DNA of 64,000 nt from Desmodus rotundus (taxonomy: Eukaryota; Chordata; Mammalia; Chiroptera; Phyllostomidae): the NCBI RefSeq assembly GCF_022682495.2, contig NC_071397.1, positions 25,249,427-25,313,426 on the forward strand, given 5' to 3'. The position numbers and the translations under genes were made by a program. The notes below the pieces were generated by a model. That model searched no databases and was not told the DNA's origin. It saw only the letters and a list, made by a program, of their open reading frames with translations. Below are positions 37,591 to 51,714 of this stretch, piece after piece (position 1 is the first letter of the stretch; each line of letters starts with the position of its first letter).

Positions 37591-38779
37591 GAGTCTCATT
37601 TTGTAAAGACTAGACAAACTGACTAGTCTCTCATCTGTGAACCAAGATAAAGTAGAAAATAAATGGTCTGATTTGAACTAGAAAAGCTTACAATACAATT
37701 TCTATTTTTCTATATATCCCTAACTCCACAATTTGCTTAAGTAGAAAGAGCAGCACACAAGCCAATTTCATCGTGGAAACATTCAATTTTATCATAAAAA
37801 CCGATTATTAAATATTTCCTGTGAACTCAGTGCTTTCAAATTTAATATCCCAACATTAAATGAATTTTATCTGAAGTGCTCACTTTAGTCCTTAAATCAA
37901 CAACATAATTATTTCACTTACACAAAGTTATAAGCAATGACTTATGAACTGTACATCAATTTGTAGTTGGGTAAACATAGTCCTGTTTCTGAAATGCCAT
38001 TTTAAAAAGTATAATAAGCCTCTCAAAGATTTAATTTTAAAATCCAGTTAAAACGAAATGTTAAGTGATAACCATGGCACTTTCCTTCTTTTTGAAATTT
38101 ATGACTTATAAATTAATTTCATGTGTTCATTTGATTTACCCTTTAACCACATTGTCAAGTAAATGCTATCCACAGGAAAAGTGGCACAGTTGTTCTGCTG
38201 AGTGACTCTGTCCTATAACAAATAGTCATGAAAATAAGTTCCAAAGTGACATCTCCTCATTTAACATGAGTAGTCCAAACATGTGTTACGTAGGAGTCAA
38301 AAGGGTTTAAAGGGGTAAACACACAATGGTGTGGTGGTAACTGTTTAACTGACTTTCAGGAGAAAAATAAATTAGGGGAGAAGGGCTTATTTACAACATT
38401 ATGTAGTTCTTCCTGCGCAAATCATCTGAATTTTTTTATTTCAATTATGTACCAAATTACGTCAACCAGCCCAAAAATTCAGAAAAATTTAATATTCAGT
38501 GCTCAGGAGCCAGGAAAGCTGGCTCTATCACACCGTTGGAAAAGTGCTTTCCTGGTTGTTACTCGAGGTAGATCAGGGTCATGATAGTAGAAAAGTGGAA
38601 CGTGTGAGTAACAAGGATGGGAAAGGGTAGCCCAGGCGGTTGTTCGGGGCGTGTGGCAAAGACTGGTCCTCAGCATGTCATCGGGTAATACAGCCATTGG
38701 TCACGTAACAGGGTTGAGAAGTCCACGGTAACTTGAGGCAGGATTTTACGGTGCCGTGAGTTCCAAGGTGGTAACCATA
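37591..38779. other. Low-copy-looking sequence with a CpG-richer part
   Basis: From about 38500 to 38760 the sequence is richer in G, C and CpG (for example cggttgttcggggcgtgtgg) than anything nearby apart from the LTRs. I could not assign it to a repeat or an exon. Confidence 0.4.
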
Positions 38780-39010
38780 ATTTTATTGTTGACACTCATT
38801 GAGTCTTATGTGGTAGGCAAGCCCTGTGGTCACAGCGGGGACCCAGCCTGGGCACCGTTTGCATGATCGATTTTCAGGTAATAAAATGTAGCCACAGGGA
38901 TGATTGCAACCTCCTGAAAATTGGGCTGTTGTTAACCGGTAAAGCTGGGACTCAAACACAGGGAATCAAATATAAGAGTCTTCATTCCAAACATTTAAAT
39001 AATTTTGTGA
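38780..39010 (+). mobile_element. MIR SINE remnant
   Basis: 'gacactcattgagtcttatg', 'ggtaggcaagccctgtggtc' and 'aagctgggactcaaacacag' follow MIR order. Confidence 0.6.
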
Positions 39011-39199
39011 ATAATATATTAGAGACATTTCAACTTTCTTTATAAAAGTGAGAATAACTAATGAAAACTGTGTCAAAGCTAGAGACAAGGGATGCAGTCG
39101 TAAAGTGACAGTTTTATCAGTTCAGTTGTTAATTAGTAAGACTTGAATTATGGCGACGATGGCGGTGATAAAATAAAGTGACACAACAGGCAACTCCAT

Positions 39200-40210
39200 T
39201 TGCTTTGGGCTCCTCATCAAACTCCTCCTCCTCCTTTCTTTTTATTAAAAAAGCATATTAGTTGTTTTTAAAATTATGTAAATTTAAATAACAAAAATAA
39301 TCACTCTAATCCCATGATCGTACATATATGGTATATTCCTTTTTTACATTTTGATTTTGTCCACATGTATCCATCCTTGGATACATTAGCACTTTCACAC
39401 TGCAAAAATCATTTTCTACACAATTTAAACATGTGGTGATTTTGGGGGGGGTCCACTTCTCTGCACAGACTTTGGTCATACCATTTTAATGATTGAAAAA
39501 TATTCCATGAATATACATATCTATTTAACTATTTTGATAATAATGGTCTTTTTTGTATCACATTTTGCTAATATGAATAATTAATAAAGATATTTGTGCA
39601 TACAAAAACATATATATTCTTTTTGGGTTATTGATAATTTATACAGGACAATATTTTTTCTAAGAGAAATGATAATGTCCAATACATGAATATTTAACTT
39701 CCCTAGTGTTCACCTTGCTAGTAAGTAGTGACATGCATATTCAAAGAGTGAGGCATATATTTTCACCTAACAAGTAATCATTATTGTTTTAAGTAGCAAT
39801 AACCAATCGTGGTGAATATGGAGTCAAATGAGCACCCTCTTATATTCTGATTTGTTTGAAAATTGTACAACCTTACCAACGCATAGGAAGCAACATAATT
39901 TAGTAAGCAATTCAGCCAAGAGTTGTGAACAATTTCCTCAGATGTGATTAAAGATCAAACATGCCCAATGTACTTTCTGCAATAGAAATGTGTCCCAAAG
40001 AAATGTTCAGAAATGTTTCAAAATATACCTAGAATGATGGTTATTGCAGTATTTTTGAGAAAAGTGACAAATTAGAAAATATATAGATGTCTATTATTGA
40101 GATTAATTATACTGTGTCCTTGGGATAAAACTTTAGACATATTAAAAATTATACGGTGGAAAGTAAATTAATAACATGGGAAAAATTTAAAAACACATTA
40201 TTTCTAATTA
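39200..40210. mobile_element. Ancient LINE remnants (L1/HAL1-like)
   Basis: At 39480-39600 the text resembles an old L1 (gattgaaaaatattccatga), and at 40010-40200 it resembles the HAL1-like 3' region also seen at 13380. Orientation and exact families are uncertain. Confidence 0.35.
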
Positions 40211-40549
40211 AAACTTCATGTGACCAAATATTAGGCACTGCATAAAACTAATTGCACAACTAGCTCTTACATGCTCTCCAAACAACGCCTTAGCACCGTA
40301 CAACTGTTTGGTAATGCTTCCTTCTGGTAAAAGGTATTTTGTGATCTTTGCTTTTTTTGAGTTTTTCTGTAACTTCCCTACTTATATCATGCAAATGTAT
40401 GGCTTGTTAGTAAGAAAATTGCATTTTGATGGGTCAAACTCTCAATTAAAAATACAATGAATATTTTCATGTCATTTATACAGAACCAATTTGTTTTCAA
40501 AGAACCACACTGATTTCCAATAGCAAAATTGCTCCTTGCGCTTGCTTTA

Positions 40550-40900
40550 GTTTAAATTTATTGATGTATTGTTGCTCAGTCTTTTATTTTTAGTGCTCCT
40601 GTGCCATTTAGTTTTATATGTGTTTTGTAAATGTAGCATAGCTTGGGATTTTGTTTTGAATCTGCTCCAGCAGACTTTGTTTTTTAAGAGGGCAATTTAA
40701 AGCCATTTATGCTTGCTAGAGATTTATTATATCTGTTCCTGCATCTGACAGCCTTCCTTTAATTTTTTTACTGCCTCGCTTCTCTCCTGTCCTTTCCTCC
40801 TCTCCTCCTATGGTCCCCCTCCCCTTTTTCCCTCTCGTTCTCTCTCACATTTGCTATTCAGGTTTTTCACTAACCTACAGGGACAGTTAATAATAAAATA
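40550..40900 (-). mobile_element. Old L1 ORF2 fragment
   Basis: 'gggcaatttaaagccattta' and the following T-rich text read as the antisense of L1 ORF2. Moderate to low certainty. Confidence 0.45.
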
Positions 40901-42024
40901 CAATATTAAATAATAAATAATATTATAAGAATCAACTCTGTCTTTTGCTTACTCACAGCTATAAATCTACTTTTGCTCACCTCTCTATATATTCCTTGAA
41001 AGGCAAAGACTCAGTCTTCTATCTTTGTACCAAACAAACAAACAAATGAATGAATCAATGGATTAATGCTCTAATAATTAATTGTCAATTCTGCACACAG
41101 TAGGACTCATCTTAAATTTTATTCACATTAAACCAACTCATTATTGATATAAATTGAATCCTATTTTTAGAAATATAGAAATCAAATGTAGAGCTTTTAT
41201 TAAATACCATTCTTTTACTTTCTCCATAAATATAACACCTAAGTTTTGATCAAAAACTTTATTTCATTTTTGAAAAATATTATATTATCTTATACTATTA
41301 CTTTTTAAAACACAAAAATAATTACATTCCTCAATATCAATTTTCTTGTTTAGCAATATATTGCTTATATCAATAACTGTACTAGGCTTAACCTAAGAGT
41401 TCTTTTTGCCACAACATTCAAATTCAAGATTCCTCTCTCTCTCCCTTTCTCTTTTAACCTGACAGTGGTCTTTTCTATGTTTCTGGTGCATCTGCCTGTT
41501 CTTTTTTGCAGGAAAAAAGGGTACTTAGCTAGCATGTGCTTTGGGACCATAAATCTGATCTTCTGAGGGAAATGGCTCTCTGGATGTTATCTTTTTGATA
41601 CCATATGTTATGTGACCCACACACCATTGTCTTATATCAGTTATTGAAGAGGAGGATAAAACACAAAGACATGATTTTAACTCTTCTGAGATAGTCCTAG
41701 TCAGAAAGAAATTCTGGGGAAGCTGATGATATAAGACTAGGTTCCCATTCCTCATTCAATTTATCATCAAAATAAACCTCAGATTGATGGAAACGAAGAC
41801 TGAGAACTGACTTATAAGAACAAGAAAACAGCATAAGTTTCTGCCTAATTTAATGATTGTAATGCTTGGTGTGCCAAGCTATCTACATTAATTTCTCTTG
41901 TGAAGACCTAAGTCCAGGTGCCTATGTAAGTAGCTTTCTAAGCTGTGGTTAGTTGTCTATATATTCCTTTACGTAAGGGTTTTGGTGCTAGTTAAAATGG
42001 GGCTAAAACAATTTTACGTGTGTG
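40901..42024. other. Unassigned AT-rich sequence
   Basis: No gene or repeat recognised. Short open frames on the minus strand near 41365-41755 have no family resemblance. Confidence 0.4.
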
Positions 42025-42790
42025 GGGGGGGTATCTCCGGAAAAAAATCCAGCCATTATTAATATAAGAACAGCTTGTGCAACATTGATGTAACTTTGGC
42101 AGCCAGGGAGAGTAGACTGGAATGCACAAGTGTGAACAATGACGACTTCACTGTACTAGTCAGTGGGGGCGGTAGATGCTGTTGAGTGAAAATGTGTGCT
42201 GTGTGCCCATCACATTGAAAATGACTGACTGACTGAGTAGAGCAATGAATCTGCATTAAATCTTGTGTGAAGCTTGCATATTCCTCTGTGGAAACTACTT
42301 GGATGATTCAGAAGGCTTTTGCGGATGATACAATGAGTGCAGCACAAATAAAAGTGTGGCACAAATGCTTCAAAGATGGTCAAGAATCTGTTGAAAGTGA
42401 TCCACGTTCTGGAAGGCCTGCAACAAGCAGAACACCTGAGAATGTTGAACATGTACAGGCTGCAATCAACAAAGGTCGGCAACTGTCAGTGAGAGAATTA
42501 GAAGCTGATCTAGGGATTCCAGAAACTACTGTGCCCGAGCTTTTGACACAGGATGTTGGCATGAAATGTGTCATGGCAAAATTTGCTCTGTACCTTCTGC
42601 TACCAGAGCAAAAGGAATACAATGCTGCATAGTTGGAAGAACTGTGTGAGGTCCCAACATGCCCACTTTGAAGGGGACAGAGGCATCATTTTCCTATGTA
42701 CAATGTTTCTTGTATCTGGTCTCTTCTTCAATAAATAGTTCTATTTTTCATAGTGTATGGCTGGATACTTTATGGACAGATCTTTGTATG
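42025..42790 (+). mobile_element. Internally deleted mariner transposon
   Basis: Terminal inverted repeats: the left end has tatctccgg then aatccagcc, and the reverse complement of the right end has gatctgtcc then tatccagcc. Inside, an open frame at 42267-42632 (121 codons) codes the N-terminal helix-turn-helix DNA-binding region of a mariner transposase (WHKCFKDGQESVESDPRSGR, LSVRELEADLGI). A full transposase is about 345 residues. The catalytic DDE/D part is missing, so the element cannot move itself. Confidence 0.88.
42267..42632 (+). pseudogene. Truncated mariner transposase, DNA-binding part only
   Basis: Helix-turn-helix fragment containing SAAQIKVWHKCFKDG, RSGRPATSRTPENVEHV and LLTQDVGMKCVMAKFAL. 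After LLPEQKEYNAA a stop follows, and the sequence goes straight to the element's 3' untranslated end. The catalytic core has therefore been deleted. It is an open frame but not expected to have transposase activity. Confidence 0.85.
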
Positions 42791-43784
42791 CACATGGTTT
42801 CTAGGATTGCAGATACAGTAAAATTTCTATCATCAGACACTATTTTACTTTGAAAAATAAATTTGAGTGTTTAGTAAGAGTAAATGATATGTAACAACGT
42901 GGACTATTATGCAGTGGGTATTTCTCTCTACACTTGCACGCACACACACAAAGATATTTTTTGTAATGTACATCAAATGACAGTTTATATGTCTTTAATT
43001 CATTAAATAAATGCTTATAAGAATTGGCATGCCTCATCTTTTCCTCGATATTCTATAGATATGTGTGTGTGTACACATATATATGCATATATGATAAGAG
43101 AAGTTAAATTCACTTGTTTTGTTTCCTTATACTTATGATATTTTTCTTGAATGCTTTAATTGGTTGGTATTGACTCTCTATCTATATTACATTTCTTTGC
43201 ATTTTACATGTAAACTATAAGCAACTAGGAGGAGCTACAGCTCCATGGTATTGACTATATTGTAATCTGTACTTAAAGAACATCAATTATGAGAGATAAC
43301 TTAGAGAAAACTATTATATGTATATGTATATATAATTTAAGTTACTAAGCATAATTTTATCCCCTTCCAATATCTTACCAATGATATATTCTGTTCATAA
43401 CAAATGTTTTGTCATTATTCTTGATGATAACACCTTGTAATTAAAAATATTTTGCTGTGCTTCCCAGATCTCCCTTTATTTCAGCTGTATTGATTCAATG
43501 CAATTGAATTAATTTTTGCTTGAGTAGTTCACTATGAATACAATGAAAACCTATTATTTCCTTTTGAGAAGTTAGGCTGGATACATAAATATCATTAGGC
43601 ATTAGGTAATTGCCAATCCTGAATACTTTTTTATAGACTCAATTGACTATACATTATATATATATGTATATATATAATTTTAGTATGGCAAAAATATAAA
43701 AAATTACCTTACTTGGTCTTTTAGGTTTTAGGTGCGGTGCCTTTAATACATTATACCATATATAGCAATGTTCATTTATAGTAA
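42791..43784. other. AT-rich sequence with short TA/TG runs
   Basis: Contains alternating purine-pyrimidine runs near 43055-43095 and 43310-43335, and TA-rich runs near 43650-43680. No gene seen. Confidence 0.5.
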
Positions 43785-45030
43785 AAAGTTTATTTAATAA
43801 ATGGTGTTGGGAAATTGGAGAGGTACAGACAGAAAAATAAAACTAGACCACCTTCTTATACCACACACAAGAATAAAGTCAAAATGGATCAAACATTTAA
43901 ATGTTAGACCTGAAGCCATAAAAATCCTAGAAGAAAACACAGGCAACAAAATCTCAGACATTGCTTGTAGAAATCTTTTATTGGATATATCTCCCAAGGC
44001 AAGGGAAACAAAAGAAAAAATAAACAAATGGAATTACATCAAATAAAAAGTTTATGCACAACAAAGGAAATCATCAATAAAATAAAAAGACAACCCATAG
44101 AGTGGGAGAAAGTATTTGCTGATACATCTGACAAGGAGTTAATATAAAAAATTTATAAAGTACTTACAAAACTAAACACCCAAAAAAAAAATAACAACCC
44201 ATTTAAAAAAATGGGCAAAAGACCTGAATAGACACTCCTCCAAAGAGGACATACAGATGGCCAATTGACATATGAAAAGATGCTCAATGGCACTACTCAT
44301 CAGAGAAATGCAAATTAAAAGCACAATGAGATACCATCTCACGCCTGTCAGAGTGGCCAACATAAACAAATCAACAAACACCAAGTGCTTACGAGGATGT
44401 GGGCAAAGGGTAACTCTCTTGCACTGTTGGTGGGGATATAGATTGGTGCAGCCACTGTGGAAAACTGTATGGAGATACCTCAAAAAATTAAAAATGGATC
44501 TGCCTTTTGACCCAGCAATCCCACTTGTGGGAATATATCCAAAGGAACCTAAAACACTAATTCGAAAGAACATCAGCACCCCTTCGTTCACTGCAACGTA
44601 TTTACAATCACCAAGATATGGAAGCAGCCCAAGTGTCCATGAGTAGGTGAGTGGGTAAAACAACTATGGAATATTTACACAATGGAATTCTACTTGGCCA
44701 TACAAAAGAAGAAAATTTTACCCTTTACAACAGTATGGATGGACCTGGAGAACATTATTCTAAGTGAAATAAAACAATCAAAGAAAGACAAATACCATAC
44801 GATTTCATTCTTATGTGGAATGTAAATAAAAAACTGAACTAACAAGCAAAACAAAGACTCACAGATGGACAGCAGTTGACAGCTAGCAGGGGTGGGAGGG
44901 TTAGCAGTTCAAGGGACTGAACAAAAAGGAAAAAGGACTCCTGGACATGGACAACAGTGTGGAGATTGCTGGGGTGTGGGGAGTATAATGAGACTAAATG
45001 ATAATGGAAAAAAATACAATAAAGATTAAA
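43785..45030 (+). mobile_element. L1 ORF2 3' portion and 3' UTR
   Basis: The plus strand at 43801-44046 and 44272-44646 codes parts of ORF2 with shifts: IKSKWIKHLNVRPEAIKILE, then [21 protein letters not shown] 3' UTR follows to about 45030. The 163-codon minus-strand frame at 44172-44663 is its antisense. Confidence 0.9.
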
Positions 45031-45210
45031 TTAACAAATTTACAGTGTACGTATACTGGTATTTAAAAATTATTGTAATAAGTAATTTATTCAAAATAAT
45101 TTTTCTCTTAGAGGATTTGATTCACAATATTTAGGAGTTTAGAGTATCTGGTTAATTCTTTTTGCACTCACACATACCTTATATGCTAGCATATCAAGAT
45201 CATTCTAAAT

Positions 45211-46053
45211 TGTTGGGAACTGCCCTGCCTGGTTTCAGAAGCTGTAGCCTCCATGGCTCAGGCTGAGTAGAAAGGCCTTAGGGACATAAGCTTCTAAGGA
45301 GACAAAAACCTATCCCCTTTCTTATATCCCCCTGCTTGGCCAGGGCGGATGACTGGTTAGCCAATGATGGGTAAGACTCCTCAAGGGAGGGGCAACCTAA
45401 GACAGGTACAGTTGCAAAGGGACCATCAGGGAAGGACTTAGGGGTCTATAGAAAAGGGGTGATGCTCCTTCAGTCCTTGGCTTTGGTATAGCCTGGGTCC
45501 TTATTCCACTACAGAAAGTCTCCTGCTGTCTTGGCTACTTTGTTCTCCTGGCCTGACTCAAGCCTGAAAGAATGACAGATAAGGGGGGCACAGTCTTATA
45601 CTAATACAGGTGGTTCCTGGGGTCAATCAGGCCTGAAAAAGAATGCATTAAATCCTGTGAAACCTGCTTTGCTAAGAATGCCCTCAAGTTAATATATACT
45701 AAATGTTTAGGGTTCAAACAAAAAATGAATTTGTTTCCCAAAGTTTTAGGGCCCTTTGGCATCACTCTTTCCAGCAGACCCTGACTCAGAATAAGCCCTT
45801 CTAGTTCTTTGAACTTTATCTATTAACCATATCTCCCTTCCTTGATCATTACTGCCTGACACTGATTGATGAACTTTACCTATACACTCTGTATTCCTAT
45901 GCAACCTGAACCCAATAAAAGCTCAAGGAAAGGGGTGCTTGAGGCTCTTTTCCTCTTACAGATTAGCCAGTCTTTTCTCCCCAACAGATCATGTCTTGGT
46001 AGCCTCATTTCATCCATGATGCTGGGGGACACTGTGGGACAAGGTCCCCTTCA
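45211..46053 (+). repeat. Solo retroviral LTR, 843 bp
   Basis: It starts tgttgggaac and ends ccttca, with the same internal order as the minus-strand LTR at 14048-14861. An AATAAA motif is at 45914-45919. The exact 6-bp repeat ctaaat flanks it at 45205-45210 and 46054-46059. A lone LTR with an intact duplication is the product of recombination between the two LTRs of a former provirus. Confidence 0.92.
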
Positions 46054-46059
46054 CTAAAT

Positions 46060-46320
46060 AACTTTAATTTTACTTGCATGAAGAATACCACTACATAGTC
46101 ATGGTTTTGAACACAAATACTGTATCAAGTAAACATGATTCAGAATATTATTTCTGCTACTTACTAGTATATATGACCTTAATTTTGCTACACTTCATCT
46201 GTAACTCAGTCATAACATCTATTTTACATAGTGATGCTGTAAGATTAATTAGCATGGTGCTGAAAAATCATCACAGAAAATTCTATTGGATAGCACTGAT
46301 ATAAACCAGTACTTTTCAAC
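46060..46320 (+). mobile_element. Possible MIR remnant
   Basis: 'tctgctacttactagtatat' and 'aattttgctacacttcatct' fit the MIR tail order, but the match is weak. Confidence 0.4.
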
Positions 46321-49300
46321 TTAAAAAACATTTTCTGTAAAGACTCTTTTGACAGGTATTTTTTCCTAATCACCCCTCACCACAAAACTTTAATGCCAGT
46401 GATATATTTTATGGAGCTGTGCCTTACAGATACAAAGAATAAGACCCTCTTCCCTGCTTGATAGTACATGATGTAGGCTTAGGAAAAAAGAAGAGACTGA
46501 TCCACTGAACGGCTCCATGAGGGGCAGAACAGCGTTTTGCCATGTGTTCACGTTTAAAAATTCTACGAACAACTTATTTAATTTTACCTTCTGGAACATG
46601 CAAATATTGAAATTAAAATAAATATGTTAAGATAAAGTAAATTTTAAAGATTAATCTCTATTACTCTATTAATATTCAAGTCATATTACTTAACTTGAAA
46701 ATTTTTCATCTTTTTTTGTAATAAATGTAACTATAACAGAAGCTACTATATATCTTCCTACCATCCTCCTTGTGGATATTCACAGCTACTGGGAAGTATT
46801 GTACACACTGGAAAGCAGAAGAAAATAAGGTAGTTCTTGCTCATCAGATCTTGAAAGACTAATGGAAGGTAAAGATAAGACCAGTTTCTCTATCTTGTAC
46901 TACAAAATCCAGAATTCTTTACCCTAAACAATGTTGCTTTGATACATCAATGTGAAATGATATGTCAGGTCCATCTGACATCCACTCGCAAGAGCCAACT
47001 GTGAAAGTTTTAGTTTTGGGAGCCAGTTGACATCATCTTGTTGGTAACTTGAAATCAGCCATGGTAGTCATATGTACACGTTAGAACCCAGAAAAAAAAT
47101 GTGAACTAAGAGTTTGATTTTTCCCTAGGAGAGTTAGCTGTTAAACATATGGCAACACCTCATTGTTAAACACATTAAAAGAAAAGATCAGCATTAACCT
47201 CCTAAACCCAATTATTCTCTTAAACCTTTATTAAACTTCTGGAAATTAAGGAAATGGTAAAAATTGCCAACAATATAATAATAATTCTCCATAAACCCTA
47301 GGAATTTATGAGGCAATTTTCAAGAAGTCAGTGTTTAACAAGGTTTGGCATCAAGCATCATTAAAATTTACATCTATTACTCTCTACCAGTAGAACTAAC
47401 ACATAGTCATTAATGCTAACAGTGTTTGTTTTACAATTAACACTGAGCTGACCTTCCTAAAGATCAACACATTTGTGAGGAGCATATTATTTACCTAAAG
47501 GCCGGGTCAGATTTCCCTGGTCTGAGACAGAGAAGTGTCAGGGAAAATAAATGCAAGAGCTTGACCTGACGTGCCATTATTTCCTTTTTTCTTCTAAACT
47601 GAAGTTTTGTTAACAAGGTCATTGCTGATTACACTGGTGCCCCTTGGTCTCCACATATCATGAGAACATAGTAGATCAGTGTATGGTAATTTTGTGTGTG
47701 TTATGATGATTGTTTCTATATTTTTTCTCAAAATAGTATCTTAGGAATCCAGCAATATGAAAAAATGAATAAGAATAAATCTATGTATTTTAGAGTTTTC
47801 ACGTTGTTGTTGCTGTTGAATAGACCTGTAAGTTCAATGCTTAATACCTGAGAGCGAAACGTTTCTCGAAATATTTTTCAAAAACACCATTTTGAAGAGA
47901 GAATTCCCAGAAAATGTTTTGTGGTATTACTAGATTTTAAGCCACGTCAGAGCAAGTGAATCTGTTCCCTACCCATGTGAACCATCTTTTTTGCAAATTT
48001 AAACTTTTCCTTAGGCTGACCTTTCTCTCAGCTGCTAATACTAACTGAAACCTTTCATGAGTGTGCTTGGCTTCCGCCTCATGACACTGAGCTGTTTGAA
48101 ACAACTGACCAGAGAAAGCTGCTCTCTCTTTCATTTGGATGGACTCAAATAAACAGTAGAAAGGGGCCAGCAGAGTTCGTGTCCTACTTTCAGGCATTTA
48201 TTCTAATGCAGCTATTTAAAATTATTTCCCTTTAGAAATTTACTCATTCAGGTATACCATCTTCTCCAAACTTTCTTGCATGGTGCTAGCCATTATTTGG
48301 GGTGAATTTCACATCGAAGTTTTAGCCTCTTTCACCTCACATGATTTTTCAATGACTGCCATTACAGCTATCATGGCCAAGTACTAACCGGCCACGTGCA
48401 GATGCACACCTTTGGGAGTTTAACATGGTGAATTGTTCTCTAAAAAACACATACTAATTTCTTTATAATTACAATCCATTCTTAACTCTTGATTTATTCC
48501 CCTTTTGTATTGTAAACATACTGTATTTATTTCATTCTAAGAGGCCTTGGAATCTTTTTTCCCCTTTTATGATGCATAAAATAATGATGAGTCTATAACT
48601 GATAGGACCTTAGATTTAATTGAACATAGTTGATTTTATTTGTTTCTTTCAACAGACAAATTTATCTCTTTCTCTCATTTCTGCCTACTCTTAGTCCTTT
48701 TCTCCCTTGGTCCTTTTCTCTCATCTTTCCTCCCCACTTCAGAAGTATCTTAACCCCTCATGCTTTTTATACAGGTAATTTGCATTATTCACCTTTCTTC
48801 TTTCTAAGCCTCATAACCTCATTTTGGATGAATTGCTTGAAGTCTTCACCTAATTTTATTTCTTTCAAGTTTAAAATAAAATTCACTTCCATTACTTCTT
48901 TCTTAGTAATATCCCACTCTCTTCACACAAAAAAAGAATCTCAAACAAAATTTTCCCCACCCTTTTAAAATCTCTTCTCTATATAAATTATCCAAGGCTG
49001 GATAAGGCTTGAAGAAGTACATTCAATTTGTAAAACTTTCGTGTGTCTGCTTCATTAGGTAATGATTCCATGCTTTTATTTTCCCTGCCACACACCAAAA
49101 TCAGGTCCCCATTTTCTTTATATTCAAAATCATCTAAGAAACTGTTATTTGTTTTCCTTCAACTTAACTTATACTTCACAGAATCTTTAAATCAATCATC
49201 TTACAGAGGCAGTTCCTGTATTGCTATTCCCTGGCTCGAAGACTTTCAATGGCTACCTGCTACCAAGAGTGCATTATAGAATCCTCCTTTCTTCATTCTG

Positions 49301-49594
49301 ACTGGTAATGCAAATCAAAACTTGTCCTACCAATCATGAGCCTTGTGAAAAGAAAACAAATAGGCATCATCACAAGCCTTTAAGTAAAGCATTGTGGTGT
49401 GAAAGAACAGCTAAAAGATGTGCATTCTGCAGGAAGATTAGAGATTGGTAGAGATTATTTAGAGTTCAGGTTGTTTCTGGAATTAAGCACTGTTCATTTC
49501 TCAGCAGGTGTAGGGAAAGTGAGGATGTGTTAGTCACAGAACAGGATGCAGGAGCAGCCAGGCTGGGGTTACAGTTTAGTAGCAAATTCACCTA
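46321..49594. other. Intron-like sequence, no gene or repeat assigned
   Basis: About 3.3 kb. The stretch around 47930-48200 is of more balanced composition and has an 86-codon minus-strand frame with no family resemblance. A C/T-rich part lies at 48640-48760. Confidence 0.4.
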
Positions 49595-49905
49595 ACTGAC
49601 ATAAGGCAGACAGACAAAGACAAATACTGTATGATCTCACTTATATGTAAAATCTTTAAAAAAGAACATAACAGCAACTCAGAAAAAGAGGTCAGATTTG
49701 TGGGTACCAGGGAAGGAGTGGAGGGTGGAAGAACTGAAAGTGGTCAAAATGTACAAACTTTCCATTATAAAATAAATAAGTACTGGAGATGTAATGTACA
49801 ATGTAATGACTATCAATGACTATAGTTAACACTGTTGTATGGTATAATTGACAGTTGTTAAGGAAGTCAACGTAAAAGTTCTTATCTCAATAATAAAAAC
49901 ATTCT
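49595..49905 (+). mobile_element. Older L1 3' UTR (L1MA-type)
   Basis: 'actgtatgatctcacttata', 'tttgtgggtaccagggaagg' and 'gactatagttaacactgttg' follow old L1 3' ends. The ATP5F1B retrocopy inserted just beyond it. Confidence 0.8.
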
Positions 49906-49931
49906 TTGAAACTGTATAAGACGATGGATAT

Positions 49932-49942
49932 TAAGTAAATTT
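49932..49942 (+). repeat. Target-site duplication, left copy, of the ATP5F1B retrocopy
   Basis: The 11-mer taagtaaattt is repeated exactly at 51704-51714 on the other side of the pseudogene. It overlaps the start of the short A tail, so its right edge is uncertain by about three bases. Confidence 0.85.
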
Positions 49943-51703
<1,761 letters not shown>

Positions 51704-51714
51704 TAAGTAAATTT
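51704..51714 (+). repeat. Target-site duplication, right copy, of the ATP5F1B retrocopy
   Basis: Exact copy of the 11-mer at 49932-49942, lying 28 bases upstream of the pseudogene start codon. It fixes how much 5' UTR was copied. Confidence 0.85.

Noticed and set aside
42380..42622. Minus-strand 80-codon frame inside the mariner
   Set aside because: Antisense of the recognised transposase fragment.
44172..44663. 163-codon minus-strand open frame
   Set aside because: It is the antisense of L1 ORF2 sequence that reads on the plus strand at the same place.
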